A DNA stretch of 64,000 nucleotides from Vreelandella sp042466685 (GTDB lineage: Bacteria; Pseudomonadota; Gammaproteobacteria; Pseudomonadales; Halomonadaceae), in NCBI RefSeq assembly GCF_042466685.1, contig NZ_CP170448.1, positions 3,534,001 to 3,598,000 on the forward strand, given 5' to 3'. This document shows positions 26,234-35,264 of this stretch, piece after piece; positions within the stretch are counted from its first letter, which is position 1; the number at the start of each line of letters is the position of its first letter. The notes below the pieces were generated by a model. The model did not search any database. It worked only from the letters and a program-made list of their open reading frames with translations, and was not told the origin of the DNA. The position numbers and the translations under genes were made by a program.

Positions 26234-26330
26234 GGCTGGTTAGGCACACGCGAACACGCTGTAAACCCGTCCCTGGGCGCTCGGCTTTTTCATCCCTGAA
26301 AAAGACGGTTCGCTTAGTGCCTAACCAGCC
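26234..26330. repeat. 97-bp nested palindrome between doeC and doeD
   Basis: Outer arms GGCTGGTTAGGCAC (26234-26247) and its exact complement (26317-26330) enclose a second pairing (GCGAAC with GTTCGC). A separate inner hairpin TTTTTCA-TCCC-TGAAAAA lies at 26286-26303. The element includes two TCCCTG cores, one at about 26270 and one in the inner loop. It looks like a member of a REP/BIME-like or MITE-like intergenic repeat family, and could also fold in the doeC-doeD transcript. Confidence 0.75.
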
Positions 26331-26351
26331 TCGACTGCGACACTATCCGCG

Positions 26352-27848
26352 CTAGCTCCCCGACACCGAACCTAGCGCACCCAGGCAGTAATATTTAGTT
26401 TCCAGATACTCATCGATACCCGTGGCGCCGCCCTCACGGCCAAGACCGGACTGCTTCACGCCACCAAAGGGAACCGGCGGGCCAGTCATCTTAACCGAGT
26501 TGACGCTGACCATGCCGTACTCCAGCGCGCGCATTAGCTTCCAGATGCGGCGAATATCGTGGGTATAGATATACGCGGCCAGGCCGTACTCGGTGTCATT
26601 GGCCATTTCGATGACTTCGTCGTCGGTACTGTAAGCAGTGATACCGGCCACAGGGGCGAAGTTCTCTTCCCGCCACACTTTCATCTGCGGCGTCACACCG
26701 GTCAGCATCGCCGGCATAAAGAAGTTTTCGCCGGGTGCCTGGCTTTGATCACCGCCGATCATAGTGGCGCCTTTGGAAATGGCGTCATCGACGATAGCAG
26801 CTGCTTTTTCAACCGCCTGGCGGTGAATCAGTGGGCCAAGGTCAATCTCACTCTGCAAACCGTTACCCAAGGTTAGCGCCAACATACGCTCGCTGAAGTG
26901 TTCAACGAACTCATCGTGGATGGATTCGTGCACCAGAATACGGTTGGCGGCCAAGCAGTCCTGCCCCGCAGTTTGGAACTTGGCATCGATTGCCGCGAAG
27001 GCCGCCTCTTTGGGATCCATATCAGGCCCCACGATAAAGGGCGCATTGCCCCCTAACTCCAGGGAGAGCCGCTTAACGGTGTTGGCGCTCTGTTCAATGA
27101 GCAGGCGGCCAACCCGAGTGGAACCGGTGAACGACAATGCGCGAATACGCGACTCTGCGCAAAGAATCTTCGAGACTTCCGCCGGATCACCCAACACCAC
27201 GTTGAAAATCCCCGCAGGAATACCCGCCCGCTCAGCCAGCTCCGCCAGCGCCAACGCAGAGTAAGGCGTTTCATTGGCGGGTTTGACGATCACCGGGCAG
27301 CCCGCTGCCAGCGCCGCCGCGGCTTTGCGGGTGATCATCGCCAGCGGGAAGTTCCAGGGCGTAATCATCGCCGCGATACCCACCGGCTCTTTAATCGTGC
27401 CCAGAGAAGCATTCGGAATATGGCTGGGGATGGTTTCGCCGTAGGTGCGTTTGCCCTCTTCAGCGAACCAACGCACGAAGCTGGCACCGTACTCTACTTC
27501 ACCACGGGCATCGGGCAGCGGCTTACCCTGCTCCAATGTCATGATAGTCGCGAGGTCTTCACGGTTAGCTTGAATCAAGTCGTACCATGCTAACAGTTTC
27601 TCGCAACGCTCATCGACGCGTAGGGCGCGCCACTGAACAAAAGCGTCTTCCGCCGCATCCACCGCAGCGGTAATTTGCTCGGCTTCCAGGAGCGGGATAT
27701 GGCCAATGGCTTCATTGGTGGCAGGGTCGTAAACCGCTTCTTCGCGACCGCCCTCCCCGTGGGTCCACTTACCGTTCACGTAGGCGTACTGCCGGAACAG
27801 ACGCGGATCTTCCAGGCGCTTGGCGAGCGTGGTCGAAAGTGTGGTCAT
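26352..27848 (-). CDS. doeC: DoeC, aspartate-semialdehyde dehydrogenase of ectoine catabolism
   Basis: A 498-residue aldehyde dehydrogenase of the succinate-semialdehyde (GabD-like) group. The general base is in RLSLELGGNAPFIVG and the catalytic Cys in FQTAGQDCLAANRILVH; TGSTRVGRLL holds the nucleotide-binding region. In the doe pathway it oxidises aspartate semialdehyde from DoeD to aspartate. By sequence alone it could be succinate-semialdehyde dehydrogenase, but its position between doeX and doeD supports DoeC. The 224-bp gap to doeX suggests a separate transcription start. Confidence 0.88.
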   Translation of the reverse strand: MTTLSTTLAKRLEDPRLFRQYAYVNGKWTHGEGGREEAVYDPATNEAIGHIPLLEAEQITAAVDAAEDAFVQWRALRVDERCEKLLAWYDLIQANREDLATIMTLEQGKPLPDARGEVEYGASFVRWFAEEGKRTYGETIPSHIPNASLGTIKEPVGIAAMITPWNFPLAMITRKAAAALAAGCPVIVKPANETPYSALALAELAERAGIPAGIFNVVLGDPAEVSKILCAESRIRALSFTGSTRVGRLLIEQSANTVKRLSLELGGNAPFIVGPDMDPKEAAFAAIDAKFQTAGQDCLAANRILVHESIHDEFVEHFSERMLALTLGNGLQSEIDLGPLIHRQAVEKAAAIVDDAISKGATMIGGDQSQAPGENFFMPAMLTGVTPQMKVWREENFAPVAGITAYSTDDEVIEMANDTEYGLAAYIYTHDIRRIWKLMRALEYGMVSVNSVKMTGPPVPFGGVKQSGLGREGGATGIDEYLETKYYCLGALGSVSGS

Positions 27849-28072
27849 GGGAACCTCCCCTTAAATGCAGTCTGGCTAACCGAGCGCTGCAGTCACTGTG
27901 TGGCATTGTCAGCAAGCGCTGATTAGCCTTGCCGTCGAATGCCCCCAGGTTAACGGAGAGGGGCCACGAAGTGTTTTTGAAAACCGAGGCTTATCACGCG
28001 ACTTTTTTTGTCAGTGAGCGTTTGGCAGTGGTTTTTTTTGGCGGGGGCACCGCAAAGGGTCAACGTAGCAGT

Positions 28073-28549
28073 TTATAGAATATCGTCGGTATCGATGCCA
28101 ATCGGCACCCGCTTAACGGTTTTGGTCACAATATAGGTGAAATAACGTTCTATACCGGCCTCAGAGACCAGCCACTTATCCATCAACCGTTGGTAGCTAT
28201 CAATAGTGCGCGCTTCAAATTTCACCAGGTAATCCACCCCACCGCCTACTGCCACACACTCGGTCACTTCCGGGGTTTGCATCACCAGGGCTTCAAAGCG
28301 GGTAAAGCTTTCGGCATTGTGCTGTTTGAGCTCGATTTGTACCCACACCGGGTTACGCGGCACCAACACATCGGCATTGATGCGCGCGGTATACCCTTCG
28401 ATCACACCCGCTTTTTCAAGCCTTTTTACCCGCTCCCAGCAGGGGCTGACCGAGAGATTGATCGCCTCGGCCAGCTTCGACTTGGTGATTCGCCCATCGC
28501 GGGAGAGGATATCGAGAATTTTCAGATCGTAACGGTCAAGTTTCATCAT
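28073..28549 (-). CDS. doeX: DoeX, Lrp/AsnC-family regulator of ectoine catabolism
   Basis: A 158-residue regulator with an N-terminal helix-turn-helix (RITKSKLAEAINLSVSPCWER, about 20-40) and a C-terminal RAM domain (about 65-150). In H. elongata the equivalent DoeX binds DNA near the ectoine-degradation genes. It begins 8 bp after doeB and is certainly co-transcribed with doeAB. Either of two adjacent ATG codons (28549 or 28546) may be used; there is no strong ribosome site, consistent with translational coupling to doeB. Confidence 0.9.
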   Translation of the reverse strand: MMKLDRYDLKILDILSRDGRITKSKLAEAINLSVSPCWERVKRLEKAGVIEGYTARINADVLVPRNPVWVQIELKQHNAESFTRFEALVMQTPEVTECVAVGGGVDYLVKFEARTIDSYQRLMDKWLVSEAGIERYFTYIVTKTVKRVPIGIDTDDIL

Positions 28550-28557
28550 GCCGAGGA

Positions 28558-29589
28558 TTACGCCTCCAGGCGTTCAACAACATCGGCAATCACCGCCAGG
28601 GTATCCCCCATATTGATCAGTGCGGGCGCGCGCCGGGCCATCAGAATGCCATCGCGCTCTGCTTTATAGGCCACCGGATCGGTGCCGCTGCGGGTCATGT
28701 CGTACACGTAGGCGATGGTTTGGCCTTTTTTCACTTCATCACCCAGCGCTACCAACAGCTCTAGCACGCCAGAGTGCCGGCTCTGCACGTAGCAGCTGGC
28801 GTCGGGCATATCGAGATACATCTGCCCACCAGCGGGCATCTCCACTTCACCCGCTACCAAACCGTAGTGAATCAGGAAATTACGCACGCCCCGCTCGGCA
28901 ATGGCGATACTCTGAGGCGTCGAAGTGCCGCCGCCACCCAGCTCGGTGGCCACAAACACTTTGCCCTGGCGCTCGCAGGCGGTGTCGAAGAGTTTTTCTG
29001 CATCCAGCTCAAACATCACCATGGCATAGGGGGCACCGAACGCTTTGGCACCTTCCAGAGCGGCCTGCTGCTGCGCTTTATTATCCAGCACGTGGGACGC
29101 GCCGAAGGGCAGAATATCCAGCGTTCTCCCACCAGAGTGAAGGTCGAGCACCACGTCGCTCATCGGCACTAATACGCGGGTGAAGTAGTCGGCAATTTGC
29201 GGCGTAACGCTGCCGTTGGGGTCGCCGGGAAAGCTGCGGTTGAGGTTGCCCTTATCCATCGGCGAGGTGCGCTTACCCGCAATCACTGCTGGAGTATTCA
29301 TGCACGGCACGATAATCACCCGGCCCGTGACATCCTCTGCTTTCAGCGTTGACGAGAGCTTTAACAGCGAGGTGATGCCTTCGTACTCATCGCCGTGGTT
29401 ACCACCGGTCAAAAGTGCCGTGGGGCCGTCGCCATTCTTAACCACGGTGACGGGGATCATCACCGCGCCCCAGGCGGATTCATCAGTAGAGATCGGCAAC
29501 TTTAAAAAACCGTGCTGCACGCCATCGGCATCAAAATCAACGGTGGCAGAAATAGGGCTCGGCCGCAGTTGGCTCGGTTGATCGGTCAT
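28558..29589 (-). CDS. doeB: DoeB, N-acetyl-L-2,4-diaminobutyrate deacetylase
   Basis: A 343-residue zinc hydrolase of the AstE/AspA (succinylglutamate desuccinylase/aspartoacylase) family. Metal ligands lie in LLTGGNHGDEYEG (His and Glu) and in VLDLHSGGRTLD (His). DoeB removes the acetyl group from the ring-opened ectoine product to give diaminobutyrate and acetate. AAAGGAACC precedes the ATG, 23 bp after the doeA stop. Its paralogues act on other N-acyl diamines, so identity rests on the neighbouring doeA. Confidence 0.92.
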   Translation of the reverse strand: MTDQPSQLRPSPISATVDFDADGVQHGFLKLPISTDESAWGAVMIPVTVVKNGDGPTALLTGGNHGDEYEGITSLLKLSSTLKAEDVTGRVIIVPCMNTPAVIAGKRTSPMDKGNLNRSFPGDPNGSVTPQIADYFTRVLVPMSDVVLDLHSGGRTLDILPFGASHVLDNKAQQQAALEGAKAFGAPYAMVMFELDAEKLFDTACERQGKVFVATELGGGGTSTPQSIAIAERGVRNFLIHYGLVAGEVEMPAGGQMYLDMPDASCYVQSRHSGVLELLVALGDEVKKGQTIAYVYDMTRSGTDPVAYKAERDGILMARRAPALINMGDTLAVIADVVERLEA

Positions 29590-29612
29590 TGGAGGTTCCT
29601 TTTTACAATCCG

Positions 29613-30827
29613 CTACTTTACAAACAGCTGGCGCGGGAAATTGGCCAGAGTTTCACAGCCGTCTTCGGTAATTAAAATACTCTCGGTAATTTCCAAGCCC
29701 CAGTTCTCTTCCCAGAGCCCCGGCATAAAGTGGAACGTCATGCCCGGTTCCAGAATAGTGTCATCGGAGGGGCGTAGGCTCATGGTGCGCTCACCCCAGT
29801 CGGGCGGGTAGGAAATACCGATGGGGTAACCACAACGGGCACCGCCGCGGTCAAAACCGTATTTATCCATCGCCGCCCCCAGCGCCATGGCAATATCCGC
29901 CGTACGGTTACCGGGTTTGGCGACTGCCAAGCCGTTTTCGATGCCTTCCAGGAGGGCTGATTCCGCGCGAATAAAATCCGTAGGCGGTGTGCCCAAAAAC
30001 ACGGTACGTGACATCGGCGCATGATAGCGCTTAAACACCCCAGCTATCTCAAAGAAGGTACCTTCCCCTTTGCGAAACGGCGTGTCGTCCCAGGTTAGAT
30101 GGGGCGCAGCAGCATCTTTACCGGTAGGCAGCATCGGCACGATAGCCGGATAGTCGCCGCCAAAGACTTTGCCGTTCTCATCCACAAAACCTTCAATGCC
30201 GACGCGGTAAATCTCTGACACCAGCTTACTCTTGGGCAATCCTGGCTCAATCACTTCCAGGATACGCGTATGCATGCCTTCGACAATTTTGGCGGCAATA
30301 CGCATGTACTCAACTTCTTGGGGCGACTTTATCGCCCGGCACCAGTTCACCAGCGAATTGGCATCCATAAAGCGCGCATGGGGAAGCTCACGCAGCAGGC
30401 TTAGATAGGCCTTGGCGGAGAAGTAGTAATTATCCATCTCCATGCCCACCACCCCCAGATGCCAGCCGCGATTAGGCATGATCGACTGAGCCAGATACTC
30501 CATCGGGTGCATGTCCGGATTCTGGACGTAGTAATCCGGATAGTAGGTAATGTTTTCGGGATCGATCCAGCAGGTGCGCAGGGCACCATTGGCGTCCATG
30601 CGCCGCCCGAACCATACCGGCTCGCCTTCGAGGCCCACCAGCACACACTGATGCACATAAAACGACCAACCGTCGTAGCCGGTTAGCCAAGCCATATTGG
30701 AAGGGTCACTAACGATCAGTACGTCAATGCCACGACTGGCCATTTCAGCACGCACTTTCCACAGGCGGGTAGCGTACTCTTCGCGCGTGAAAGGCAGGGA
30801 AACCTGAGTCATCGGGCAACTCGCCAT
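29613..30827 (-). CDS. doeA: DoeA, ectoine hydrolase
   Basis: A 404-residue member of the M24 creatinase/aminopeptidase P-like family, with an N-terminal creatinase domain (about 10-160, MAWLTGYDGWSFYVHQC) and a pita-bread catalytic domain (about 170-395, GTFFEIAGVFKRYHAPMSRTV, HFMPGLWEENWGLEITESI). DoeA opens the ectoine ring to N-acetyl-diaminobutyrate, starting ectoine catabolism. It is the first gene of the minus-strand doe run. The start could be the ATG at 30827 or an in-frame ATG at 30812 (MTQVSLPFTREEY); neither has a strong Shine-Dalgarno. Confidence 0.92.
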   Translation of the reverse strand: MASCPMTQVSLPFTREEYATRLWKVRAEMASRGIDVLIVSDPSNMAWLTGYDGWSFYVHQCVLVGLEGEPVWFGRRMDANGALRTCWIDPENITYYPDYYVQNPDMHPMEYLAQSIMPNRGWHLGVVGMEMDNYYFSAKAYLSLLRELPHARFMDANSLVNWCRAIKSPQEVEYMRIAAKIVEGMHTRILEVIEPGLPKSKLVSEIYRVGIEGFVDENGKVFGGDYPAIVPMLPTGKDAAAPHLTWDDTPFRKGEGTFFEIAGVFKRYHAPMSRTVFLGTPPTDFIRAESALLEGIENGLAVAKPGNRTADIAMALGAAMDKYGFDRGGARCGYPIGISYPPDWGERTMSLRPSDDTILEPGMTFHFMPGLWEENWGLEITESILITEDGCETLANFPRQLFVK

Positions 30828-31118
30828 TAAAGATCACCAAGAACCAGCGCACTGCCCACTATAGACATGCACCGCTGGGCCACAGGATCGACCTGGCCAC
30901 CACCGATCAGGCGTCGGGGTTGCATCTGCTGCCATTGCAGCAGGCCCGCCAATGTCGTCTTAAGCCGATACTAGCACCGACCCTTGGTCAGCGGTCAAAG
31001 GCTTTATGACAAAAAGTACATACGGCATCGTTATTTGCACTAAGCAAGCTTGCAACAGCCTTTACCGCTCACCATGATAACCTGCAGTGATAACACTTTT
31101 AGCAAGAGGGGAAACGGG

Positions 31119-32054
31119 ATGAAAATTGTCGTGCATATTGATGAGGCTGCGCAGTGGCAAGCGGCGCTTGCGGAAGCCTTGCCCCACGCCACCGTGCTGA
31201 CCAGCGAGGCGCCGGCAGATGAACGTAAAGAGGCTGACTATCTCGCCATCTGGAAGGCCCCAGCACACATACTGCAAGAGCAGACCCAGCTAAAGGGCAT
31301 TATCAATTTGGGTGCTGGAGTGGATTATCTGCTGAAAACTCCTGGCCTGCCTAACGACGTACCCATCGTAAAACTGCGCGATGCGGGCATGGGCGAACTG
31401 ATGGCCGATTACGTCCTCTATGGCGTGCTGCACTTCTACCGCAGCATGGATCGTTACGCAGAACAGCAGCAAAGCGCTACTTGGCAACCGCAAGAAGTGG
31501 TGGAAAAAGCTCAGTGGCCGGTGGGTGTATTAGGCCTGGGCGCTATTGGCAGCTCCGTGGCCAGTGCCTTGCAACAGGCGGGCTTCCCGGTGCTGGGCTG
31601 GAGCCGCTCCCCCAAGCAGATCAGTGGTGTGCGCTGTTTTCATGGCGATGAAGGGCTAGGCGAGCTACTAGGCCAGGTGCAGAGCCTGATCACCATTCTC
31701 CCCGACACCGCCGCCACTCACCATATTCTTAACGCCGAGCGGCTGGCTCAGCTGCCCAAAGGGGCTAGTGTGATTAACCCTGGCAGGGGTAGCTTGATTG
31801 ATGAACAGGCGCTACTAGAAGCGCTGGGCAGTGAACATCGGTCTGGACACCTTCGGGGGGCACTCTTAGATGTATTTCATGAAGAGCCGCTGCCGTCTGA
31901 CAATCCGTTATGGCAGCATCCCAGGGTAATCGTCACTCCACATATGGCAGCACCTACCCCGCTTAACGATGCCATCGACCAAGTAATCTCTTACTTGCAT
32001 GCTTTTGAATCGGGCGAAAAACTCGCCACGATCAACCCAGAGGCAGGTTACTGA
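31119..32054 (+). CDS. Glyoxylate/hydroxypyruvate reductase A-like dehydrogenase
   Basis: A 311-residue D-2-hydroxyacid dehydrogenase of the GhrA type. The NAD(P)-binding glycine motif is VLGLGAIGSSVASAL, the catalytic Arg/Glu/His region includes NPGRGSLIDEQALL, LDVFHEEPLPSDNPLW and TPHMAAPTPLND. GhrA reduces glyoxylate and hydroxypyruvate in the cytoplasm. The start at 31119 follows AGAGGGGAAACGGG; an upstream ATG at 31050 has no conserved extension. It is divergent from doeA across a 291-bp spacer that also holds a GCAAGCTTGC palindrome at 31044-31053. Confidence 0.87.
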   Translation: MKIVVHIDEAAQWQAALAEALPHATVLTSEAPADERKEADYLAIWKAPAHILQEQTQLKGIINLGAGVDYLLKTPGLPNDVPIVKLRDAGMGELMADYVLYGVLHFYRSMDRYAEQQQSATWQPQEVVEKAQWPVGVLGLGAIGSSVASALQQAGFPVLGWSRSPKQISGVRCFHGDEGLGELLGQVQSLITILPDTAATHHILNAERLAQLPKGASVINPGRGSLIDEQALLEALGSEHRSGHLRGALLDVFHEEPLPSDNPLWQHPRVIVTPHMAAPTPLNDAIDQVISYLHAFESGEKLATINPEAGY

Positions 32055-32127
32055 CTCTCATACCCAAGCTATACTGGCACGCTGGGAACCAAGTCCAGGC
32101 TAAAGGCTCTTAGGAAGATACGTTTTT

Positions 32128-32862
32128 ATGGAGGAAAGGCTCTTGGTCAATGTTTTCGCACGACTGCCTAGCCGCGCGCTCGCAGGGGTGGGATTGAGTT
32201 TTGCCGTCTGGTATTCAAGTGACACGGCCTTAGCCGCCGAGACGTTCAAAGACCCTCAGCCCTTTGAGGCACAGTATCGGCTTGAGGTTCGCGGCTGGCC
32301 GGGGGCAACTATTACCCACCGTCTCTCTAATGAGGGGAATCACTGGTTAAGCGATATGCGCTTTTCAGTCACCGTGGCACGCGGGCAAGAATTCAGCCGC
32401 TTTTCTCTGAACGATAATGATCCCCACGCGCTGCTCTATAGCAGCAGCTATTCGTTGCTCGGCGTAGGTGACAGTTATCAATTGGGCGAACGGGATATTC
32501 CCAACTTAGACCGTCAGACCGCACTCTTTGACCTATCGCGCCGAGCAGGTCACGAAAACTGCACAGAGAGCGCCCCTTGCGATATTGAGTTTGTCGATCA
32601 CAAAGGGCGTGATGAGCATTTTCAATACTATGTTGAAAAACAACGGGTAGCTGACCCCAGTAGCATTGGGATGCCGGGCGACGAGTTCGAAGCCCTCAAC
32701 GTATCGCTCATTGATGTGGAAAAGCCTGATCGCCTGCTACAGATCCGTTTTCACCCTGACTGGCCCGGCCTGATTCTATCGGTGGTGTACCAAAAAGAGG
32801 GCAGTCGTGAAACACAGCTCACATTGACTAACTTCAACCCAAACGGGGGCGCGACGCCCTAA
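32128..32862 (+). CDS. Exported DUF3108-like protein
   Basis: A 244-residue protein with an N-terminal hydrophobic segment ending in ALAAETFKD, a probable signal peptide. The mature part opens with PFEAQYRLEVRGWPGATITHRLSNEGNHWLSD, a pattern resembling DUF3108 periplasmic beta-rich proteins. Two Cys (ENCTESAPCDIE) could form a disulfide. Its function is unknown. The stop codon directly abuts the LysO start (TAAATG), so the two are co-expressed. The DUF3108 assignment is tentative. Confidence 0.7.
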   Translation: MEERLLVNVFARLPSRALAGVGLSFAVWYSSDTALAAETFKDPQPFEAQYRLEVRGWPGATITHRLSNEGNHWLSDMRFSVTVARGQEFSRFSLNDNDPHALLYSSSYSLLGVGDSYQLGERDIPNLDRQTALFDLSRRAGHENCTESAPCDIEFVDHKGRDEHFQYYVEKQRVADPSSIGMPGDEFEALNVSLIDVEKPDRLLQIRFHPDWPGLILSVVYQKEGSRETQLTLTNFNPNGGATP

Positions 32863-33795
32863 ATGCTATCGGGTTTATTGATTGTTCTACTACCGCTTTT
32901 ACTCGGCTATTTGGTTCGCGTTCGTTCCACGCAGCTGCAAAACCTGATCAACCGAGCGGTTAATAGTTCGGTCTATCTAATCCTACTGTTCATGGGAATA
33001 AGCCTTGCCGGGCTTGAGAATCTATCTAGCCAGCTTTCACGCCTGGGCGGCAACGCCCTGCTGCTGTTTAGCATTACCACGCTATTCAATTTAGCAGCAC
33101 TATGGTGGTTATCGCGCCGTTTAACGCTTAAGGCAGGCAACTCGCCAGTGGTCAAAGACGCCCCCACCAGCAAGCTGGCGGCCATGCAGGGGTCGCTGCT
33201 GTTGGTCGCCGTGGTGGCTGGAGGTGTGATTACTGGCTTGCTGCTAGGGCCACACCTGGGCGAAAGACTTTTCAACAGCGCAGATTTACTGGCCGAATGG
33301 GTGCTCTACCTGCTGCTAGCCCTGATCGGCTGCCAGCTGCGTAACTCTGGTATGCCACTAAGGCAAATCTTACTCAACCGCATGGGGCTGGCGATTGCGG
33401 TGACACTGGCGCTAAGTTCCCTGCTGGCAGGTTTAGCCGCCGCCCCGCTACTCTCGCTAAGCTGGAACGAAGGGCTGGCGATGGCGTCAGGCTTTGGCTG
33501 GTACTCGCTCTCGGCCATCTTGATAGGTGACCAGCTAGGCCCGCTGATGGGTGGCGTGGCATTTTTCAACGACCTGACCAGGGAGCTGCTGGCATTTATC
33601 CTGATTCCGCTAGTGATCCACCGCCATACCGCACTGGCGATTGGCTACGGCGGCGCCACCTCCATGGACTTCACCCTACCGGTGATTCAACAGCACGGCG
33701 GCGTAGCCTGCGTGCCTATTGCCGTGGTCAGCGGGTTTATTCTCTCGCTACTGTCACCACCGCTAATTCTGTTTTTTCTCTCGCTTTCGGGTTAG
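32863..33795 (+). CDS. lysO: LysO family lysine exporter
   Basis: A 310-residue membrane protein with about eight segments of the LysO/YbjE (formerly DUF340) family. Conserved stretches include LLALIGCQLRNSG, the GWYSLSAILIGDQLGPLMGGVAFFNDLTREL helix-loop-helix (split here: GWYSLSA then FFNDLTRELLAF) and YGGATSMDFTLPVI with the charged residues needed for lysine export. E. coli LysO exports L-lysine and thialysine. The start abuts the preceding exported protein gene, so there is likely translational coupling. Confidence 0.9.
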   Translation: MLSGLLIVLLPLLLGYLVRVRSTQLQNLINRAVNSSVYLILLFMGISLAGLENLSSQLSRLGGNALLLFSITTLFNLAALWWLSRRLTLKAGNSPVVKDAPTSKLAAMQGSLLLVAVVAGGVITGLLLGPHLGERLFNSADLLAEWVLYLLLALIGCQLRNSGMPLRQILLNRMGLAIAVTLALSSLLAGLAAAPLLSLSWNEGLAMASGFGWYSLSAILIGDQLGPLMGGVAFFNDLTRELLAFILIPLVIHRHTALAIGYGGATSMDFTLPVIQQHGGVACVPIAVVSGFILSLLSPPLILFFLSLSG

Positions 33796-33871
33796 CGATA
33801 GTGGGCATTGATTAGTTAGGATAAGCAGCACTGTCTGTTTAACCGATCACTGCCCAGGATGCCCGCCCCTC

Positions 33872-35101
33872 ATGCTCAACGGAATTTGGTTAAGCTTCTT
33901 TATCGCTGCCTTTGCCGCCTCTCTTTGGCAGTGGTTGATTGGCGGCGATAGCGAAGTGTTCGCCCGCCTGGTGCAGTCTCTATTCGATATGGCACGCGTC
34001 AGCGTCGATATCATTCTGGTGCTACTAGGCACCATGACGCTATGGCTGGGGTTTCTTTCGATTGCCGAAAAAGCCGGTTTGATTCGCCTGCTTGGGCGGG
34101 TGCTCGACCCGCTATTCTGCCGTTTAATGCCTGAAGTGCCTCGTGGGCACCCTGCGATGGGGCTGATCAGTATGAACTTCGCGGCGAACATCCTGGGCCT
34201 GGATAACGCCGCCACGCCGATTGGCATCAAGGCAATGCACTCGCTGCAGAGCCTTAACCCCAGCAGTGAGACCGCCAGCAACGCGCAAATTCTGTTTCTG
34301 GTGCTTAATACCTCATCGCTAACGTTATTGCCGGTAACCATTTTTATGTATCGCGCCCAGCAAGGCGCCGCCGACCCAACGCTGGTGTTTTTACCTATTC
34401 TGCTGGCGACAACGGCCTCTAGCCTAGCTGGGCTTTTGGCAGTGGCGATGATGCAGCGCTTAAAACTGTGGCAGCCCGTGGTGCTAGCCTATTTATTAGC
34501 TGCTGCTCTAGCGTTGGGGCTACTGATCACCACGCTGGCAGGTATGTCCGCCCAGGCGCTGGCCGCGGCCTCTACGCTAGTCGGGAACCTGACGCTATTT
34601 AGCATCGTGATGATGTTTCTAGTGGTCGGCGCGTTGCGTGGTGTCAGAGTGTATGACGCTTTCATTGAAGGCGCAAAAGAGGGGCTGAGCTTTACCATCA
34701 CACTGCTGCCCTACTTGATTGCCATGCTGGTGGCGGTGGGGGTGCTGCGCGCAAGCGGCGTGTTAGACGCTGGCTTAGGCGGTATCCGCTGGATAGTAGA
34801 AGGCTTTGGCTGGGACACCCGCTTTGTGGACGCCCTGCCCACCGCCTTTGTGAAGCCTCTTTCCGGTAGCGGCGCCCGCGCCATGATGATTGAAACCATG
34901 GATACGTTCGGTGTCGATAGCTTCCCAGGCCTGCTCGCGGCCACCATGCAAGGCAGTACCGAAACCACCTTTTATGTGTTGGCGGTCTACTTCGGTGCGG
35001 TAGGCATCACGCGTATCCGTCACGGTCTGGGCTGTGCACTAGTGGCAGACTTCGCAGGCGTTACCACCGCCATTGCAGTGTGCTATTGGTTTTTTGGCTG
35101 A
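33872..35101 (+). CDS. Nucleoside-recognition (Gate) domain protein, SpmA-SpmB fusion type
   Basis: A 409-residue integral membrane protein combining SpmA-like (about 1-200) and SpmB-like (about 210-409) halves, each with a Gate domain. Signature segments are MGLISMNFAANILGLDNAATPIG in the first half and FVKPLSGSGARAMMIE and TMQGSTETTFYVLAVYFGAVG in the second. Such proteins were named for Bacillus spore maturation but occur widely in non-sporulating Gram-negative bacteria as putative transporters. The substrate is unknown. Confidence 0.85.
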   Translation: MLNGIWLSFFIAAFAASLWQWLIGGDSEVFARLVQSLFDMARVSVDIILVLLGTMTLWLGFLSIAEKAGLIRLLGRVLDPLFCRLMPEVPRGHPAMGLISMNFAANILGLDNAATPIGIKAMHSLQSLNPSSETASNAQILFLVLNTSSLTLLPVTIFMYRAQQGAADPTLVFLPILLATTASSLAGLLAVAMMQRLKLWQPVVLAYLLAAALALGLLITTLAGMSAQALAAASTLVGNLTLFSIVMMFLVVGALRGVRVYDAFIEGAKEGLSFTITLLPYLIAMLVAVGVLRASGVLDAGLGGIRWIVEGFGWDTRFVDALPTAFVKPLSGSGARAMMIETMDTFGVDSFPGLLAATMQGSTETTFYVLAVYFGAVGITRIRHGLGCALVADFAGVTTAIAVCYWFFG

Positions 35102-35264
35102 CAGGCGTTAATAGGCTTTCGTTTGTTGAGCGCAGCGTCTACCTTTCATATAAGTAAAAACAGGGTCTGCAGGCAGCAGATCTAGAGCTATCGTTATGCA
35201 AAGGAAATGCGTTTCAACACTCGTCGCTCCCGGGTGTTAACCGCTCAAGGATGAAAGGTGAAAT

